In this document: positions 11,620 through 24,000 of the stretch, piece after piece
How the letters are laid out: each line of letters opens with the position of its first letter
Numbering within the stretch: the stretch's first letter is position 1
Assembly (NCBI GenBank): GCA_964017155.1
Contig: OZ024861.1
Location: 24,443,713 to 24,507,712, forward strand
Direction of reading: 5' to 3'
DNA length: 64,000 nt
DNA from: Oasisia sp. SBJ-2009
Taxonomy: Eukaryota; Annelida; Polychaeta; Sabellida; Siboglinidae
Position numbers and translations under genes: made by a program
The notes under the pieces: generated by a model
What the model was told of the DNA's origin: nothing
Databases searched by the model: none
What the model saw: only the letters and a program-made list of their open reading frames with translations

Positions 11620-13150
11620 ATTATTATCACCATACATAGTAAACGTGTACATTATATACAAACAATTGCCACATAACAATGCAAACTCCCAAGATCTACA
11701 AGTCCGACTACATGCTAACTACCATCTACACAATACATGTATTATGATGTATACAATAACTACAAACATATGTCAGTGCTTCCCCTGAGTAAAATGATAG
11801 ACAAGGTGGTAGGGTGGGCTGAGCGAGCACCAAAGGCATAATGCGACACTAAATATATTGACCCGGGGGCACGGCCACCGAGAACTATTTTAAGACCACC
11901 ATTAAAATTGTGCATTCTGAAGGGTGTTTAGCCTATTACCTGGGAAATGGAGAGGGGAAAAAATGCATAACTACAAGGTAGCAGCATGTAAGCATGTTTA
12001 TCGCAAGAAAAATAGCTACGAGGAGGGAATTTTAGCATAATTTGAGCGAGATGGCTTAGAAAAACAGTGAGGTGGCCCACCTCAATCATTCATTATACAG
12101 CAGGGGAAACACTGTAAGTAACACAGTTAACAGCAATATTCATGCTGATATAAAATATATAAAAATTATACATAATTAAGAACAACAACATTATGTGTAG
12201 GAAATATGGAAATGATTACACACTATCCACAAATTGTGTGGTACTAAACAAATCTGGGTTGGGTCCAAATACATATTTGTATCTGAATACAGAAATTTTG
12301 TGTATTTATATTTGAATTGAAATGCATTGTCTTAATGTTATGCAATAACCACATGTTCAAATAATCACAATACATAGTAAACATGTGCAAGTATACAGAC
12401 AATCGCCACATAACAATGCAAACTTCCTGATCTACAAGTCAGACTACCTATACTAACAATCTGCAAAGTACTTACTAACTAACATCTACACAATACATTT
12501 ATAATAATCGAACTATAAACATAGGTAAAATTATGTAATAATCAAACTACACACATAAGTAAAACAGTCAATAAGGGAGGGTGGGTGGGAGCTTAAAGTT
12601 AACTGGGTAAAATAATACCAACAGTGTCAATGATTAACTGAGTAGAGCGGCTGCTGAAGCAAGGGAGGCTGATTTGCCGTCAAACACCAGTTTAAATAGG
12701 ACCGTGGGCCTATTGCAAAACACCAAACTAGGCCTTGTGAAACACCCAACCAGGTTGTGAAACACCAAAACAGGAAACCACAGTGTAAACAGAGCCGTGC
12801 CTATAGACATTGACTGATGACCCTGGCTTTGCACGACTGGGCCGTAATTAATATTTTGAGTAGCCTGGTGAAAAACAAAGTACATAGTAATGCAAAAGAA
12901 ACCATGGTTCCATCACCCGTGATTAATACATAATTAAAAATAATTTAATTCTCACATTAACCAGTCTGTTAGCAATAAACCGCCCTGACACTTGATCAGG
13001 TTCGTGAACAAATAAGAGTAAGACAGGGTTGTGGGTGAACTTGTAGATCTGCATTGTTTTAATGTTATACAATAACCACATGTTCAAATAATCATCATAC
13101 ATAGTAAACATGTGCAAGTATACAGATAATCGCCACATATCAATGCTAAC
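11620..13150. repeat. Three spaced copies of a ~90 bp sequence within the large element
   Basis: The string 'catacatagtaaac', then 'acaat/taatcgccacata' and 'caatgcaaactcc', recurs at about 11628-11695, 12340-12430 and 13070-13155. The second and third copies also share 'aataaccacatgttcaaataatca'-like sequence upstream. These are internal direct repeats of unknown function. Confidence 0.7.
11774..12114. mobile_element. hAT-like MITE (341 bp)
   Basis: It begins cagtgcttcccctg and ends caggggaaacactg, a 14 bp inverted repeat with one mismatch. CAGTG...CACTG termini are typical of the hAT superfamily. No intact target duplication is visible in the flanks (acatatgt versus taagtaac). No coding sequence is inside. 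Confidence 0.7.
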
Positions 13151-14498
13151 TCCCAGAACATACCCAAACCCTGGTAGTATGTAGAGTGTACTACTGTATG
13201 TATCTCCCTAGGATAGCTGCAAGGTGTTTGTACATTTCCCATGAGGGATTGATATAATTCTCATAGGCATTACTAGCCCAGTCTGTCCCGAGTACCTCAA
13301 TTTAACTAAACATGTTGGCACAAGGTGTGAACAGATTTACTACATTCAAAGAAATTCCACTATAATCAGTTTAAATGTATAACACTAATCTTGATCAATA
13401 GCATTGAAATTTTCATATATTTTTACCACCTATATATCTGGAGTATGCATAACGCAGGAACTTTGGTATTTTGGTCGTGACTTTGGTTACTGTGGTCTGA
13501 TGACTTGTAACGACACTCTCTGTGAAATGCAAACAAAGTGGTAACAAGTGATAACAAATATTTATAAGATATCTTCCAGTTATCACTAGCAAACATTAGT
13601 ATAAATAGCATTTCATATTTTATGTTGCATTGTCACATTATAATTGTCACTATTAATTAATTAAATGTACAACGGGATTGTTTAGAGATGAACCAATGTT
13701 ATCATTATATAAATTATATTCCAATCAGGCATGTCCCAAATGTCCCAGCATTTTGCAAACTATTACTGATATCTTGCCAGTTTTATCAAGGGCATGCTAA
13801 CAAATGTGATGAAATGTGTGTGAAATTAGGAACATTCTTTTGTAATATAAAAGTTGAATACTGACATTTCATTGATGCCCTGACATTAAGCTACTCACAG
13901 GGTGTAATTAATATAACATATCTATATATCCCTCAAATCTACCTACATTGTTATGTCTGTCACTAAACGGGCAATGCTATTCAGGGCATGTTATTGTACA
14001 TTTAGAAAAAACAAGTTATTTACCTTCTATCATACAGTTGTCTTGCCAAAGGCAACCATTGCCCTGGTGAGCCCCATCATGCTGAACTCTCTCTGAAGGG
14101 TAATGCTCATCAACCTGTTGAACAGAGCAATATTCGCAGATAACCATTATGGGTAACATTTTTATTAGGTGCAGCATACAGGTTTTATATAATACATTTT
14201 AATTTCATGACATATCAAGGCTCCCAAGTCCCAACAGCTCACATATTAATGACCGGTGGCTTGGGAAAGTGCATATTGAAGCTGGCAAGCTTTCTATATG
14301 AAAAACAAGCAAAACAGCTACGTCACTGTTGATGAGTTACACTTGTTTAATGCAGGTTTAGTCAAAGCATTTGGGTTGAGAACATATCATTTGGTGAGCG
14401 CATGCAATTTCTCGCAAAATGGTTTCCCAACAACTAGACCACTGGCCAGTTACACTTTATTACCTGGTAGTATAGATAGGCTGGAGACATTTGTGATG
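12115..14498. other. Non-coding interior of the 11.7 kb element
   Basis: AT-rich sequence holding only short chance frames, apart from the internal direct repeats listed separately. I searched the supplied translations for transposase, reverse transcriptase and host protein motifs and recognised none. Confidence 0.5.
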
Positions 14499-15221
14499 GG
14501 TTTTGGGTGTCTGGTATATATTATGGACAATACTGGGTAGCTCCATGTTGAGAAAAATTTGGAGAGCAAAACGAATCAAAATTAACACCAAGCTGAGATT
14601 GTTTAACTCAAATGTGAAGGCAGTTTTGCTCTACGGAGCGGAGACATGGCGAACCACACAGAAGACACTAAAGAAAATACAGACCTTCATCAACAAATGC
14701 CTGCGCAGAATACTACACTTGAAGTGGACAGACAAGGTACCGAACACCACACTCTGGAAAACAACCAAGCAACTACCCATAGAAAATGAAATAAAGAAGA
14801 GAAAATGGAGGTGGATAGGACATACACTAAGGAAACCACCAGAATCAATCACCCGTCAAGCCATCACATGGAACCCCCCAGGGAAGAGAAGAAGAGGTAG
14901 GCCACGAAACACCTGGCAGAGAGACACAGAAAAAGATACAAAAGAGATGGGGTACACCTGGAAAGAAATGGAGAAGATGGCCACAGACAGAAAACAGTGG
15001 CGTTCCTTAGTCGATGGCCTATGCTCCGAGCGAGCGAAAAGGCATAAGTAAGTAAGTAACTGGGTAGCTCAGCTAGTAGCTGAGCTATTGTAGGGCGCAA
15101 CATAGCTCAGGGGTAGAGCTTCGGTTTTGGGTGTCTGGTATATATTATGGACAATACTGGGTAGCTCAGCTAGTAGCTGAGCTATTGTAGGGCGCAACAT
15201 AGCTCAGGGGTAGAGCTTCGG
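14499..15221. repeat. 97 bp tandem duplication split by a LINE
   Basis: The block beginning 'ggttttgggtgtctgg' occurs at 14499-14543 and 15123-15167. The block containing 'tgagctattgtagggcgc' and 'catagctcaggggtagagct' occurs at 15071-15124 and 15168-15221. Removing the LINE (14544-15058) and one target copy leaves two adjacent 97 bp units. The unit includes the A-box part of the SINE that follows. Confidence 0.85.
14544..15058 (+). mobile_element. 5'-truncated LINE with (TAAG)n tail and 12 bp target duplications
   Basis: The + frame encodes the C-terminal end of a non-LTR retrotransposon reverse transcriptase. Recognisable pieces are VKAVLLYGAETW, INKCLRRIL, KRKWRWIGHTLR, GRPRNTW and a final DRKQWRSLVDGL. 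The open frame from 14503 includes some flanking sequence, so its first residues do not belong to the element. The element ends in repeated 'taag' units and is flanked by 'actgggtagctc' at 14532-14543 and 15059-15070. The endonuclease and catalytic RT core are missing, so it was truncated on insertion. The intact remaining frame and identical flanks suggest a fairly recent event. Confidence 0.88.
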
Positions 15222-15360
15222 ACTTTCAAATAAGAGAACCTTGGTTCGAATCCTATATTGCCGTGTTAAACCTTGGGCAAGTGTTTTCCTCTATATTACT
15301 CCAGTTCACTCAGCTGAATAAATGAGTACCTGGCTACATACGGTGGTGGACAGGCATTTA
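15168..15360 (+). mobile_element. tRNA-derived SINE, family 2, copy 1
   Basis: The head contains 'atagctcaggggtagagc' (A box and D-arm, with AGCTC/GAGCT able to pair) and 'ggttcgaatcc' (a perfect B box). The body continues with 'cttgggcaagtgttttcc' and ends near 'ctgaataaatgagtacctgg', a tail style common in marine invertebrate SINEs. A related copy lies in reverse orientation at about 41907-42040. The acceptor stem pairs badly, so it is not annotated as a tRNA gene. Confidence 0.8.
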
Positions 15361-18300
15361 TGCAAGATCGTGATATATAGACATGCCAGTTGAAATGTTA
15401 CATTTAATATACAAACAGATATGCACCTACTTCATGATCACTTGTTTCACCATGTTTTGGGCATCACTCCCGCCAATCCTGACACAGTGGGCAATCTGTT
15501 AAACAACAAATTAAACAGCATTAGTTTTAGTATTAATTGTACCTGTCAGGAAACATTGCAAAAAACCTTATTTCAGAGTGGTCGTGTCCAGTGTGAATAT
15601 AGTATATGGGTAGCGGATAGATTGAAACACATTGTTGATTAATGGGTACGTGTGCCAGGGATCATAAATTGATGAGGTGCTGGTTGAAATGTAACAATAA
15701 TTATAACACTAATTAATTTATTTAGAAAATGTTGAACTGGATCCGACAAATAAAATCAAGACTCCCTTAAAATCCCATTGTTTATTGTACGATAATTGTA
15801 TAATAATAATAACTTATTTCTTATATAGCGCCCCATCCAAATAATTTTTCATATATTGTTGTGGAGCGCTTTACAGTCATTACTCCTATTTATTTTTAAT
15901 AATAATAATAGCTAAAATAAATAAATAAAAACGCTAATACATTACTACGTTGATAAAGTATGCATATGCCAATGAAACAATCATGTTCTACCATCTCATA
16001 ACAACTTGATCTAGTCCAGTAAATAATCATCATGCCTGGCTCTATCAGTTTGCATCCTAATTAATAGGCACTACAGTCATCAAGCATTTTGCAAATTATG
16101 ATTTTTGTGTTGCCCTGTCATCCCTTGGGCAGCAATCTGCTTGATGCTTGCCTCTTAAGGCAGAAGGAGCAGATTCAAACACTTTGTGTAACTTAATCCC
16201 ATTTCAGTGATGACAACAGGCCGCCACCCCTATATAACCTCTGCACTGTATCACGCTATGACTCACGCAAACAGTTATAGGTCCACAGTCTACCCTCCAA
16301 TTATTTTCAGTGTGGGGTAGAGCCACGGCCCCCATAAAATACATATACATGTAGCCAACTATTTAAATAGCATAAATTAAATGCCTTTGTTTATTTTAGA
16401 ATAGCCAACAGACCACTAAAATTTGAAACGGAAATGTAGTGCATATACAACACTTAATAGATTTAACAATATTTAACAAGATTGCTATCCAAGAGTGAAC
16501 TCCACATCGCTCTTCTGAGATATTGTTTTTAAACACGCAACAGTCTGCAGGCAAATGGTCAGTGACCAATGGGTATTTTGTATAATATGTGTAATAATAA
16601 AATATTATTTTTCAAAAACGTCTGTTCACAAACTTCATGTTACGTCTTTGTCATCAGATTGCTATTTGTGTATATGCATTCTATGTTACATCTGGCAGTA
16701 ATTATTAGCGATATCCAGTAAAAAATTAAGCCAAGACAAGTGTTCAACTGGCGAACGCGTTCGACTGGCGGGTCTTTGACTAAAAATGTATATAAAACAA
16801 TTAATTAGATAGCATGCAGTCACAGCGTTAGATCATTAATCATTCCCCTATAGACTAGAGTGATAAGCTGGCCCGCTGCACCGAAGCCGCTGTGGACCGC
16901 AGGCGATAATTCACTAGCACGGCAGAAAGTGCCTGTACTCACTGGCAGGATATATAGAATAGAACTGTTGAGCAACGCAATAAATGTCAAAAACGTCTGC
17001 TAAGACGAAATTTTTAACTTGGATGTGTGTCATTGTGCCCCTAGCCCTAGGGCTAGGCCATATAAGACAGCTCATGATTAATTTCTGGTGTAGACCAGCA
17101 GGGCCAGCTGTTGAATGTTTTGAGTTGGTTCACTGTGTTGGGGTAGGGATATAAATATTGGTCACTGTGGTTCCTCGGCTATGTGAATAATGATTCAGTG
17201 GGATGGGTTGTAGCCTCCAGCTTATATAGTCATTAGGAGAAGGGTTGTGACCTGGAAATGAGTTTAACCTGAGGTCAATATCCCAGATGGCTACACTGTC
17301 TCTAGCCAGTTCGGTGGTTGACACTGATGTGAACAACGTTAATCCATTTGGGGACATGCTGGCTACAACAGCCATTGTGAACTAGCAAGTATGGTTATTT
17401 CCTGTGTAGTGTACAACTGTACCAACCGACAGAAAACAGGATCCAGAGTCTCTTTCCATATGTGAGAATCTCAGTTATACAATATATAGCTTAGGTTATA
17501 GTCTGCGAACATATTTATGTTCCACTGCCATTAATTTAGGAAATGAATAGTTTTAAGACATTACAGTCATATGACAATTGATCAACAATAATACATGTTG
17601 GATGAATTATGTACCAAACCAATTTTTAATAATATTACAGTGCATAGTCGTAGTGCGAGTGACATATTTTATATTAATCTAATAGTCTAATTATAATATG
17701 GTACTATTTTATGACTACTAATTATTGATAATGGGTATTGCCTTCTGCAGATTCCCAGATGAAAAGAAAAGACCTGAATGCCGAGCAAAGTGAAACTGGT
17801 CATTTTAAGGAAATCTGTTACCATGACATCCCTGCTGTTTGTTGTAGTTTGTCTAATTTTATTTATTTATTGTTATTACTATTGAACCTATCTTAATATT
17901 ACTACTTTTCTACTACTGTTGTTGTTAGTAATGTTGGCAGCTCTGTTTTGTTGTTGTTTTCCCTATTCTCTCATCCACTTTGCATGGTCTGTTTTTTAAT
18001 CTGTAAAATTGTAATTAATTATATAGGTGTGGGTGTTCTCTCCAATGTCTTTGGAGGACGGACTTCAGTTGGTTGATTTTTTAAATGACTTTTTTGGTAA
18101 AACACCACAACAATTGTGGATCTGGTAGAACAACAAATTAAATAGTACTAAGCTGAACTCACCCCTCTGTATACTAAGTATAAGCCTGTTGATTTGTTTC
18201 ATACTGGCATATCAGAGAGGCAACTGTTTGAACACATTGTACACAATTAAACAACACTGGCTAACTGATATCAGTAAATAAATAACGTGATAATTATGTA

Positions 18301-19900
18301 GAACACTTGGTGCAGTCCTATGTATATACAGGCACTACAGTGGCTTTCTGCCGTGCTGTAGCCTGGCTGTCACTAGCCGTGTTGACTTCGAAGTATCATG
18401 TGTCAACTGATACGGGCCAAGCCATCTTGTTCTAGTGGCGGCTTCTATTTATATCTATGCATGCAGTACATACCTCTCAAATTGTGTGATCCTTCGCTCT
18501 CTTTTTGCAAATGCCTTCGCCCTCCGATTACCAGTATGTTGGTCGTTGAACATAATATTTCAGCTCAGCGCCTTATCGTCTATATGAAAAATTACCTGCC
18601 AACGATAGCCACTGGTTGGTGTTAAGACGATACCCTTGGCTGGACCGCAAGCCCAATGATTAATCTGTTTTCCAAACAACCCCCTCAATGGTGGCCATTA
18701 GCTGCAGAGTTTCCCGCGCTTTTGTAAATGCTTTGATCGTGTTTAAGGATACCAGCATTATACCATACGTTTATTCACGTACGTGAAGAGAATTGAAGGA
18801 TATCAACATTTATATAAATAAACAAAAACATGCTTATTGTGAATGCTGTGTTAAACTGGATGTTTTAAACGAAATGAGCGACTTTTTACTATTTACTATT
18901 TTTACTATCCGGTGCAAAACTAGCAAACTTGGCTAGAACATAGTGTATATGATGCATAGATATAAATTGAACATACCAGTAGAACAATAGGGGAAAGATT
19001 AATGATCTAACTCTGTGATGGGATGTACATGATCGATTGCAATTTTCAAAACACATAATATATAGCACATGACTGCCTTTCCCGCTTAGGCGTGGTGGAT
19101 AACTCGGCTAGTTTGGTAACTATATAGATTATATAAGTAACGTTCTCGTAACATTATTAAGGCATTACGTAGCACGAACATTTTGCGAACGTATACCTAC
19201 AATTAGCAGATGCACGTACTATTATTATTCACAGTCGAAGGTATTTCGATCCATGTCTTGACCAAAATGATCGGGATATATAGAATACACTATTTACTAA
19301 CTTGCGTTTTGTAGTAAAATGTACATTGTGTCAGAACGTTCTAATAATTCCACGAACATTCTTCAAACATTGACATTGTGTCAGAACGTTCTAGTAATGT
19401 ACTCATAACATTACTGATGTTGCACTAAAGTTATGTGAAATTTCCTTCTATTAATAGATGCAGATACTATTTTTACTCAAAGTTGAAGGCATATCCATGT
19501 CTTGACCAAAATTACCGGGAATATATAGAATACACTGTTTACTTATTGTAGTAAAGTGTTTGTCGTGTCAAAACGTTCTAATAACGTTATCGTAACGTCT
19601 TTCAAGTGTTCTTCAAACATTGAGTCAGAACGTGCTAGTGACGTTCTTGAAGCGTAACATTCCGCAAATGTTGTGCTAAGGTTCTTATTATTGACATGTT
19701 TTTAAAATAAAATACTATTTTATTTCCAATTACAGCCTTTTTATCTTATCACTGATTATGTAGAATACCTACTGACAACCTCGAAGCGTCATGTAACCCA
19801 AATAAAACATTATGCTAACATTACCAAACATTATGTTTGCTGGATTCTTATGCAATAGCATTTGTTTACATCATGTAATTTTTATGTCAAGCTATATCTA
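15360..19900. other. Non-coding interior of the 11.7 kb element
   Basis: AT-rich DNA without a recognised gene. A short segment at about 15795-15900 ('cttatttcttatatagcgc' to 'ggagcgctttacag') resembles a common invertebrate interspersed-repeat end, but I cannot name it. At 17130-17375 on the - strand a frame reads VVASMSPNGLTLFT and VAIWDIDLRL, faintly like a WD40 blade. It is too short and isolated to call a gene. Confidence 0.45.
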
Positions 19901-19909
19901 ATATAAATT

Positions 19910-20269
19910 ATGTCAGTTGGCGTGACGTCTAAAATATATCTAATATATGTCAATTTGCTGGCGTTATAGAGATGTCAAGAAAAACATGTCTAATATATGT
20001 CAATTAGCCGGCACATGATATAGGTATCAACAGAAAGACGTCTAATAGACATCGCCAATAAGTTACTTGTCGTACATCATTTTCAATTCAATAAAGCTAC
20101 ATCTAATAGATGTCAAATTGTCAGCGTGATGTAGATGTCAATATGGAGATGTCTAATAAACGTAAATTAGCCGGCGTAAGATAGATGTCAATAAAAAGAT
20201 GTCTAACTGATATCATTTTGCTTGCGCTATATAGACGTCAATACAAAGACGTCTAATAGACATCATATT
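19910..20269. repeat. Right subterminal array of the 11.7 kb element
   Basis: About six ~60 bp units carry 'gacgtctaatagacatc', 'atgtcaattagccggcg' and 'tatagacgtcaat'. The array continues after a nested insertion at 22475-22600 with nearly identical units. It mirrors the GACGTC-rich array at the left end. Confidence 0.8.
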
Positions 20270-21126
20270 CAGTGTTCCAGCTAGGTCTTGAAAAGGACAG
20301 GGTGCAGTTGGCAGACGGAGGGCACTTTTATGCGTGAACGACATTTTTGAGGGCACATCACTGAAATACGTTTTTTTACTTAACTCTGGTATTTAGTTAA
20401 TTTTCATGAAATGGAGCTTGTGGCAGTATCATAATGACCGATTACAGCTAGCTAAGTAACTCAGTGTTGCCCAGACAAAATTCAGTCATGTGTACCAGAC
20501 GTCCCAAACCCAGCTCAAATGTATACAGCATACTTATATTGGCAACCATTTGTCACCGACATAGTTGTTACAAAACCAGGTCATGCATGATGTATTATAG
20601 TAACATTACACAGTCAAATAAACATTAGTAGGTTACAAGGTGTTTTATTGGTAACACATCTACTGTAGGGTGTGCAACTCCATTCCAACAATTCCTTAAT
20701 CATTTATCCTTTAAATCGCTAACATTTTGACGCAGAGTGGTAGTCTCTTCTCTGAGACGTTGAGGTCCACACACTTTTTTCTGTCTTCATTCGCCAATTT
20801 GCAACGCAATAAAAACAGATCGTTAATTATAATTACTTATCTATATCCACTATACTCTTCTACTGACCAGGGACGAATTTGATGAGCCACTCTCCAGGTG
20901 GGACCACTGTTGCATTACTTTTGTTTTATTTGGAAATATCAATTTAACATCTTATAACTGGCTATAGTAGAAACTTAGTAGTCAACTGCAGCACTTGTTT
21001 GTGGTTTCATGAAAAAGTATAAGCCTGGTGGACATTTATTATTAATGGCATTACTTGTCAATTAACATCCAGTATATCAAATAAAACACCTGTCACTTAG
21101 TAATAATTATTATATTGTATAACACA

Positions 21127-21175
<49 letters not shown>

Positions 21176-22474
21176 TAAATGTTCTACAATATTTATCATG
21201 TATTTGTGAGTTTCCAATTATTGTGTTGATGAAAGTTTTCCATTAAACGTGGCATACTGACATTTACAGAATGCACAATAATACAACGTTGTAGCACAAA
21301 CATCACTGTTTATTATAATATAGATAGACTTTCATATTGTATCCTTTTAGCACTTATTTTATTTAAACAGTTTACAATTTCACAGGTCTAGATAAACTAC
21401 AAAAAAAAAAGTTTGTCATGTACAACAGAAAAAGTTTCCCCATAACTAGTACAAGTGGATCACAAAGAAATTGACTTTCCAGTACTTGGAAGTGCAACCG
21501 AATCCCTTGCTACAATGTTTTAAACTACTTCATATTGTCAACAACATCAGTTGATTACATCACCCAAAAATAGAGCAAATAGAAAAGGCTGCATCTGGGT
21601 GGTCTAGTCTCGCTTAACCGACTGTCGGTCGGCTGCGGAACTACGCCGAGAAGACAGTCTGGTGACATTTGCCGGCTTTTGTTTGGTATCCGCGTGATCT
21701 ATAAAATGCTGCCACCTCACGGACACTGCCGTAATATTTTTTTTTATAAACAACTGCAAATTTGTATTTCTATTTATTTTGGGTTAATATAAGTTTAATT
21801 TTTAATAGTTTTTATAATACAGCATTATTTGATCAAAAGGTTTCCTTATTTAATTTGTATGCTATCCGTGTCGGGCTAGACAATGCTGCCACCTCACGGA
21901 TACTGGTTAATCCTGCCGTAATTCTTATTTTATAAACAACGGTAAATTTGAATTTTTACTTACTGTTGTGTTAATATAAGTTCAATGGTGAATACTTTTC
22001 AAATGATATTATTATCTTGTAAAACTATATCGTTATTTAAATTTTTATTTCATAGTTGGCCTGAGAGCCAATCAGCGTCTCTACCCTATTCTGGGGTAAG
22101 GCTGCCCGGATGTAGAAACTTAAGCATATATACTGTCCCAGGCGTAGTTGAGGGGGCTTAAAAGTGCTGCCACCTCACGGAGTCTGGGTAACCGAGGCTA
22201 CTGGGTGGTCTAGAAGGGCTCATACTTTATTGCTCTTGTCCCACATAGAAGTCTTTGAAGTGGTTAATTGGAACAATTGTTTCAAGCCAATGGGAAGCCA
22301 GCACTGAGCTGTTGAGCGGTCTCAGACAACTTAACCCCATTGGCAATTGCACCAGGCTACTGCTGAAGGACAGGGCGCTAATAAAAGGCACAGGGCGCAA
22401 GACAAAAGGCACAGGGCGCATGTAAATGAGGGCAGGGCGTTGCGCCCTTGGGAACTGGCCTAGCTGGAACACTG
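20270..22474. mobile_element. 2.2 kb non-autonomous hAT-like element nested in the subterminal array
   Basis: It starts cagtgttccagctagg (20270) and ends cctagctggaacactg (22474), a perfect 16 bp inverted repeat. The flanks share 'atatt' (20265-20269 and 22475-22479), and the surrounding array unit is restored when the element is removed. CAGTG/CACTG ends and G-rich subterminal 'cagggcgc' repeats near 22370-22440 fit hAT. A 5 bp duplication is shorter than the usual 8 bp, though a 5 bp hAT group is known. No transposase frame remains. A (TA)n tract at about 21127-21172 lies inside. Confidence 0.8.
22035..22202 (+). repeat. Dispersed repeat, copy 1
   Basis: It shares with 58490-58640 the phrases 'aatc(a/g)gcgtctctaccct', 'ctggggtaagg', 'gttgaggg', 'gtgctgccacctcacgga' and 'gcctgggtaa-cgaggcta'. 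Shorter related pieces with 'tgctgccacctcacgga' occur at about 21708 and 21881. The family is unknown to me. Confidence 0.75.
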
Positions 22475-22609
22475 ATATTGCTTGCACTATATAGACGTCA
22501 ATAGAAAGACGTCTAATAGACATCATATTTACTTCATTTATAGACGTCAACCAAATGACCCAAAAACGACCACTAATAGACGTCTAAAAGACGTCATGTG
22601 CCCACTGGA

Positions 22610-22765
22610 AGAGTAGCACAGTAGTGAGAGAGTAAAACAGTGCTGATCTAGCATGTCAGCACAGACAGAGTAGGTCAGTACTATCACTGAAGCTCATTAC
22701 TGAGAAGGTAACTTTAAGGAAATAAAAACAAGGCATTAGGTAAAATTCGTTTTTTCAACGTACTC
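22610..22765. repeat. Dispersed ~1.15 kb repeat, copy 1 (right part)
   Basis: This segment matches 35785-35936 ('cagtagtgagagagtaaaac', 'atgtcagcacagac', 'ataaaaacaaggcatta'). It completes copy 1 after the 11.7 kb insertion. Confidence 0.85.
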
Positions 22766-24000
22766 TAACATTTGACAACATTCAACAAATAAATTAATAT
22801 AAATAGAGTTGTAACATAAATTCGTTTTTAAACGTTTATACATCAACCATTTTTAAAAAAGTATGTCAGATTCCGAAACATTACAGGGTCCATTTTTGGG
22901 GCGTAAGTCTTTTTTATTGAATTTCGATTAACATTGCAAGTTAACATTATTTTAAAGGGTATATAATTATATTCACATTGTATGTATATACGCTTTCTCA
23001 TTAATTAAAAAGGTTGACAATAATGCAACAGATGTGCCAGTATATCAATATCTTACTATAACATGACATATTACGTGACGTATCTTTTTTAGGCTTCATT
23101 TCTTACGGCTACAAGTCGTATATATTTGAAAAACATTGTAATTACCTACACATTGGTACCAATATTATTATTATACGTTATATATTAATGTTGCATATAC
23201 TCAAATACAATGGAAGCATACTCGACAACATGAGAAGCTAGTGCCCAGTCACAGTACAGCGACCAAGTGTTTCCGTCACCACCAAGGCCAGCCTCGGTCG
23301 AAACAATAGCAAGTAAACAACAGAACAATCCCGCAAGTTACATCTCGTATAAATACCGCAATAATTATAATACAACTATCCGATCGTTGTAGTATATCCC
23401 AGTTGAGCATACTGACTTTGTGCAAATATGAGACGTAGTGTGTTTACAAAATGAGCTTGACCGCCCTACTTCCCCGACAACAACAGCGATCTTCGAAATG
23501 AAACTTCGACTAAAGTCACATATTCGATGCATGAGACGGCTTGAATAGCAAACACTTTGGCAGACTTTTTCTGCAGTCAAATGATTCGGATCTGCCGACG
23601 CTGCTAAATAAAAAAATAGGGCACTTTGAAAAAATGCATGCACGGCATTGTGAAGCGCCTGTTGGCTTTTATGCATGAAAACTGTCTTCTACAAACTTTC
23701 ACCTGTTTTCTGGAAACTTTCATAAATCTTTTCACTTGACAATGATAAGCATTAAGATGACAAAGGACAAAGGAAATAGTGCTGTCGAGATTCTGAAGGC
23801 AAAATCACTATTTTTCCCAGGATGCTAGCAATAACATGATCTTCAAAAGAAGATGTGGCTTGAAAGCAATAATTGGCACTCACGCGTTTGCATACTGAAA
23901 CTGGGTGTCGATGGAACCAACTAAACCAAGCCATGTAACAAATGACAAGGGGGTTGAACAGCTCGGGATTTCGTAGTATGGATTGATTGTTTTTAATAAT
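22766..24000. other. Intergenic AT-rich DNA, nothing recognised
   Basis: Only short chance frames occur, and none has a recognisable protein motif or repeat partner in the window. Confidence 0.5.

Larger units (their letters stand above)
10886..22609. mobile_element. 11.7 kb DNA element with CCAGTGGGCA inverted ends and GACGTC-rich subterminal arrays
   Basis: The left end reads ccagtgggca (10886-10895) and the right end tgcccactgg (22600-22609), a perfect 10 bp inverted pair. Both ends are followed inwards by dense 'gacgtctaaaagacgtc'-type motifs. The flanks (to 10885 and from 22610) are contiguous in the repeat copy at about 35780, which therefore shows the uninserted state. The target is hard to define because the empty site itself reads cagtactgg. 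No transposase frame was recognised inside, so it is non-autonomous or decayed. Nested inside are a hAT-like MITE, a truncated LINE, a SINE and a 2.2 kb hAT-like element. The superfamily is not assigned. Confidence 0.75.

Noticed and set aside
15185..15260. Functional tRNA gene
   Set aside because: A and B boxes are good, but acceptor arms do not pair and a SINE body follows.
17130..17375. WD40-repeat gene fragment on the - strand
   Set aside because: A single blade-like phrase (VAIWDIDL) without further repeats or splice sites is not enough.
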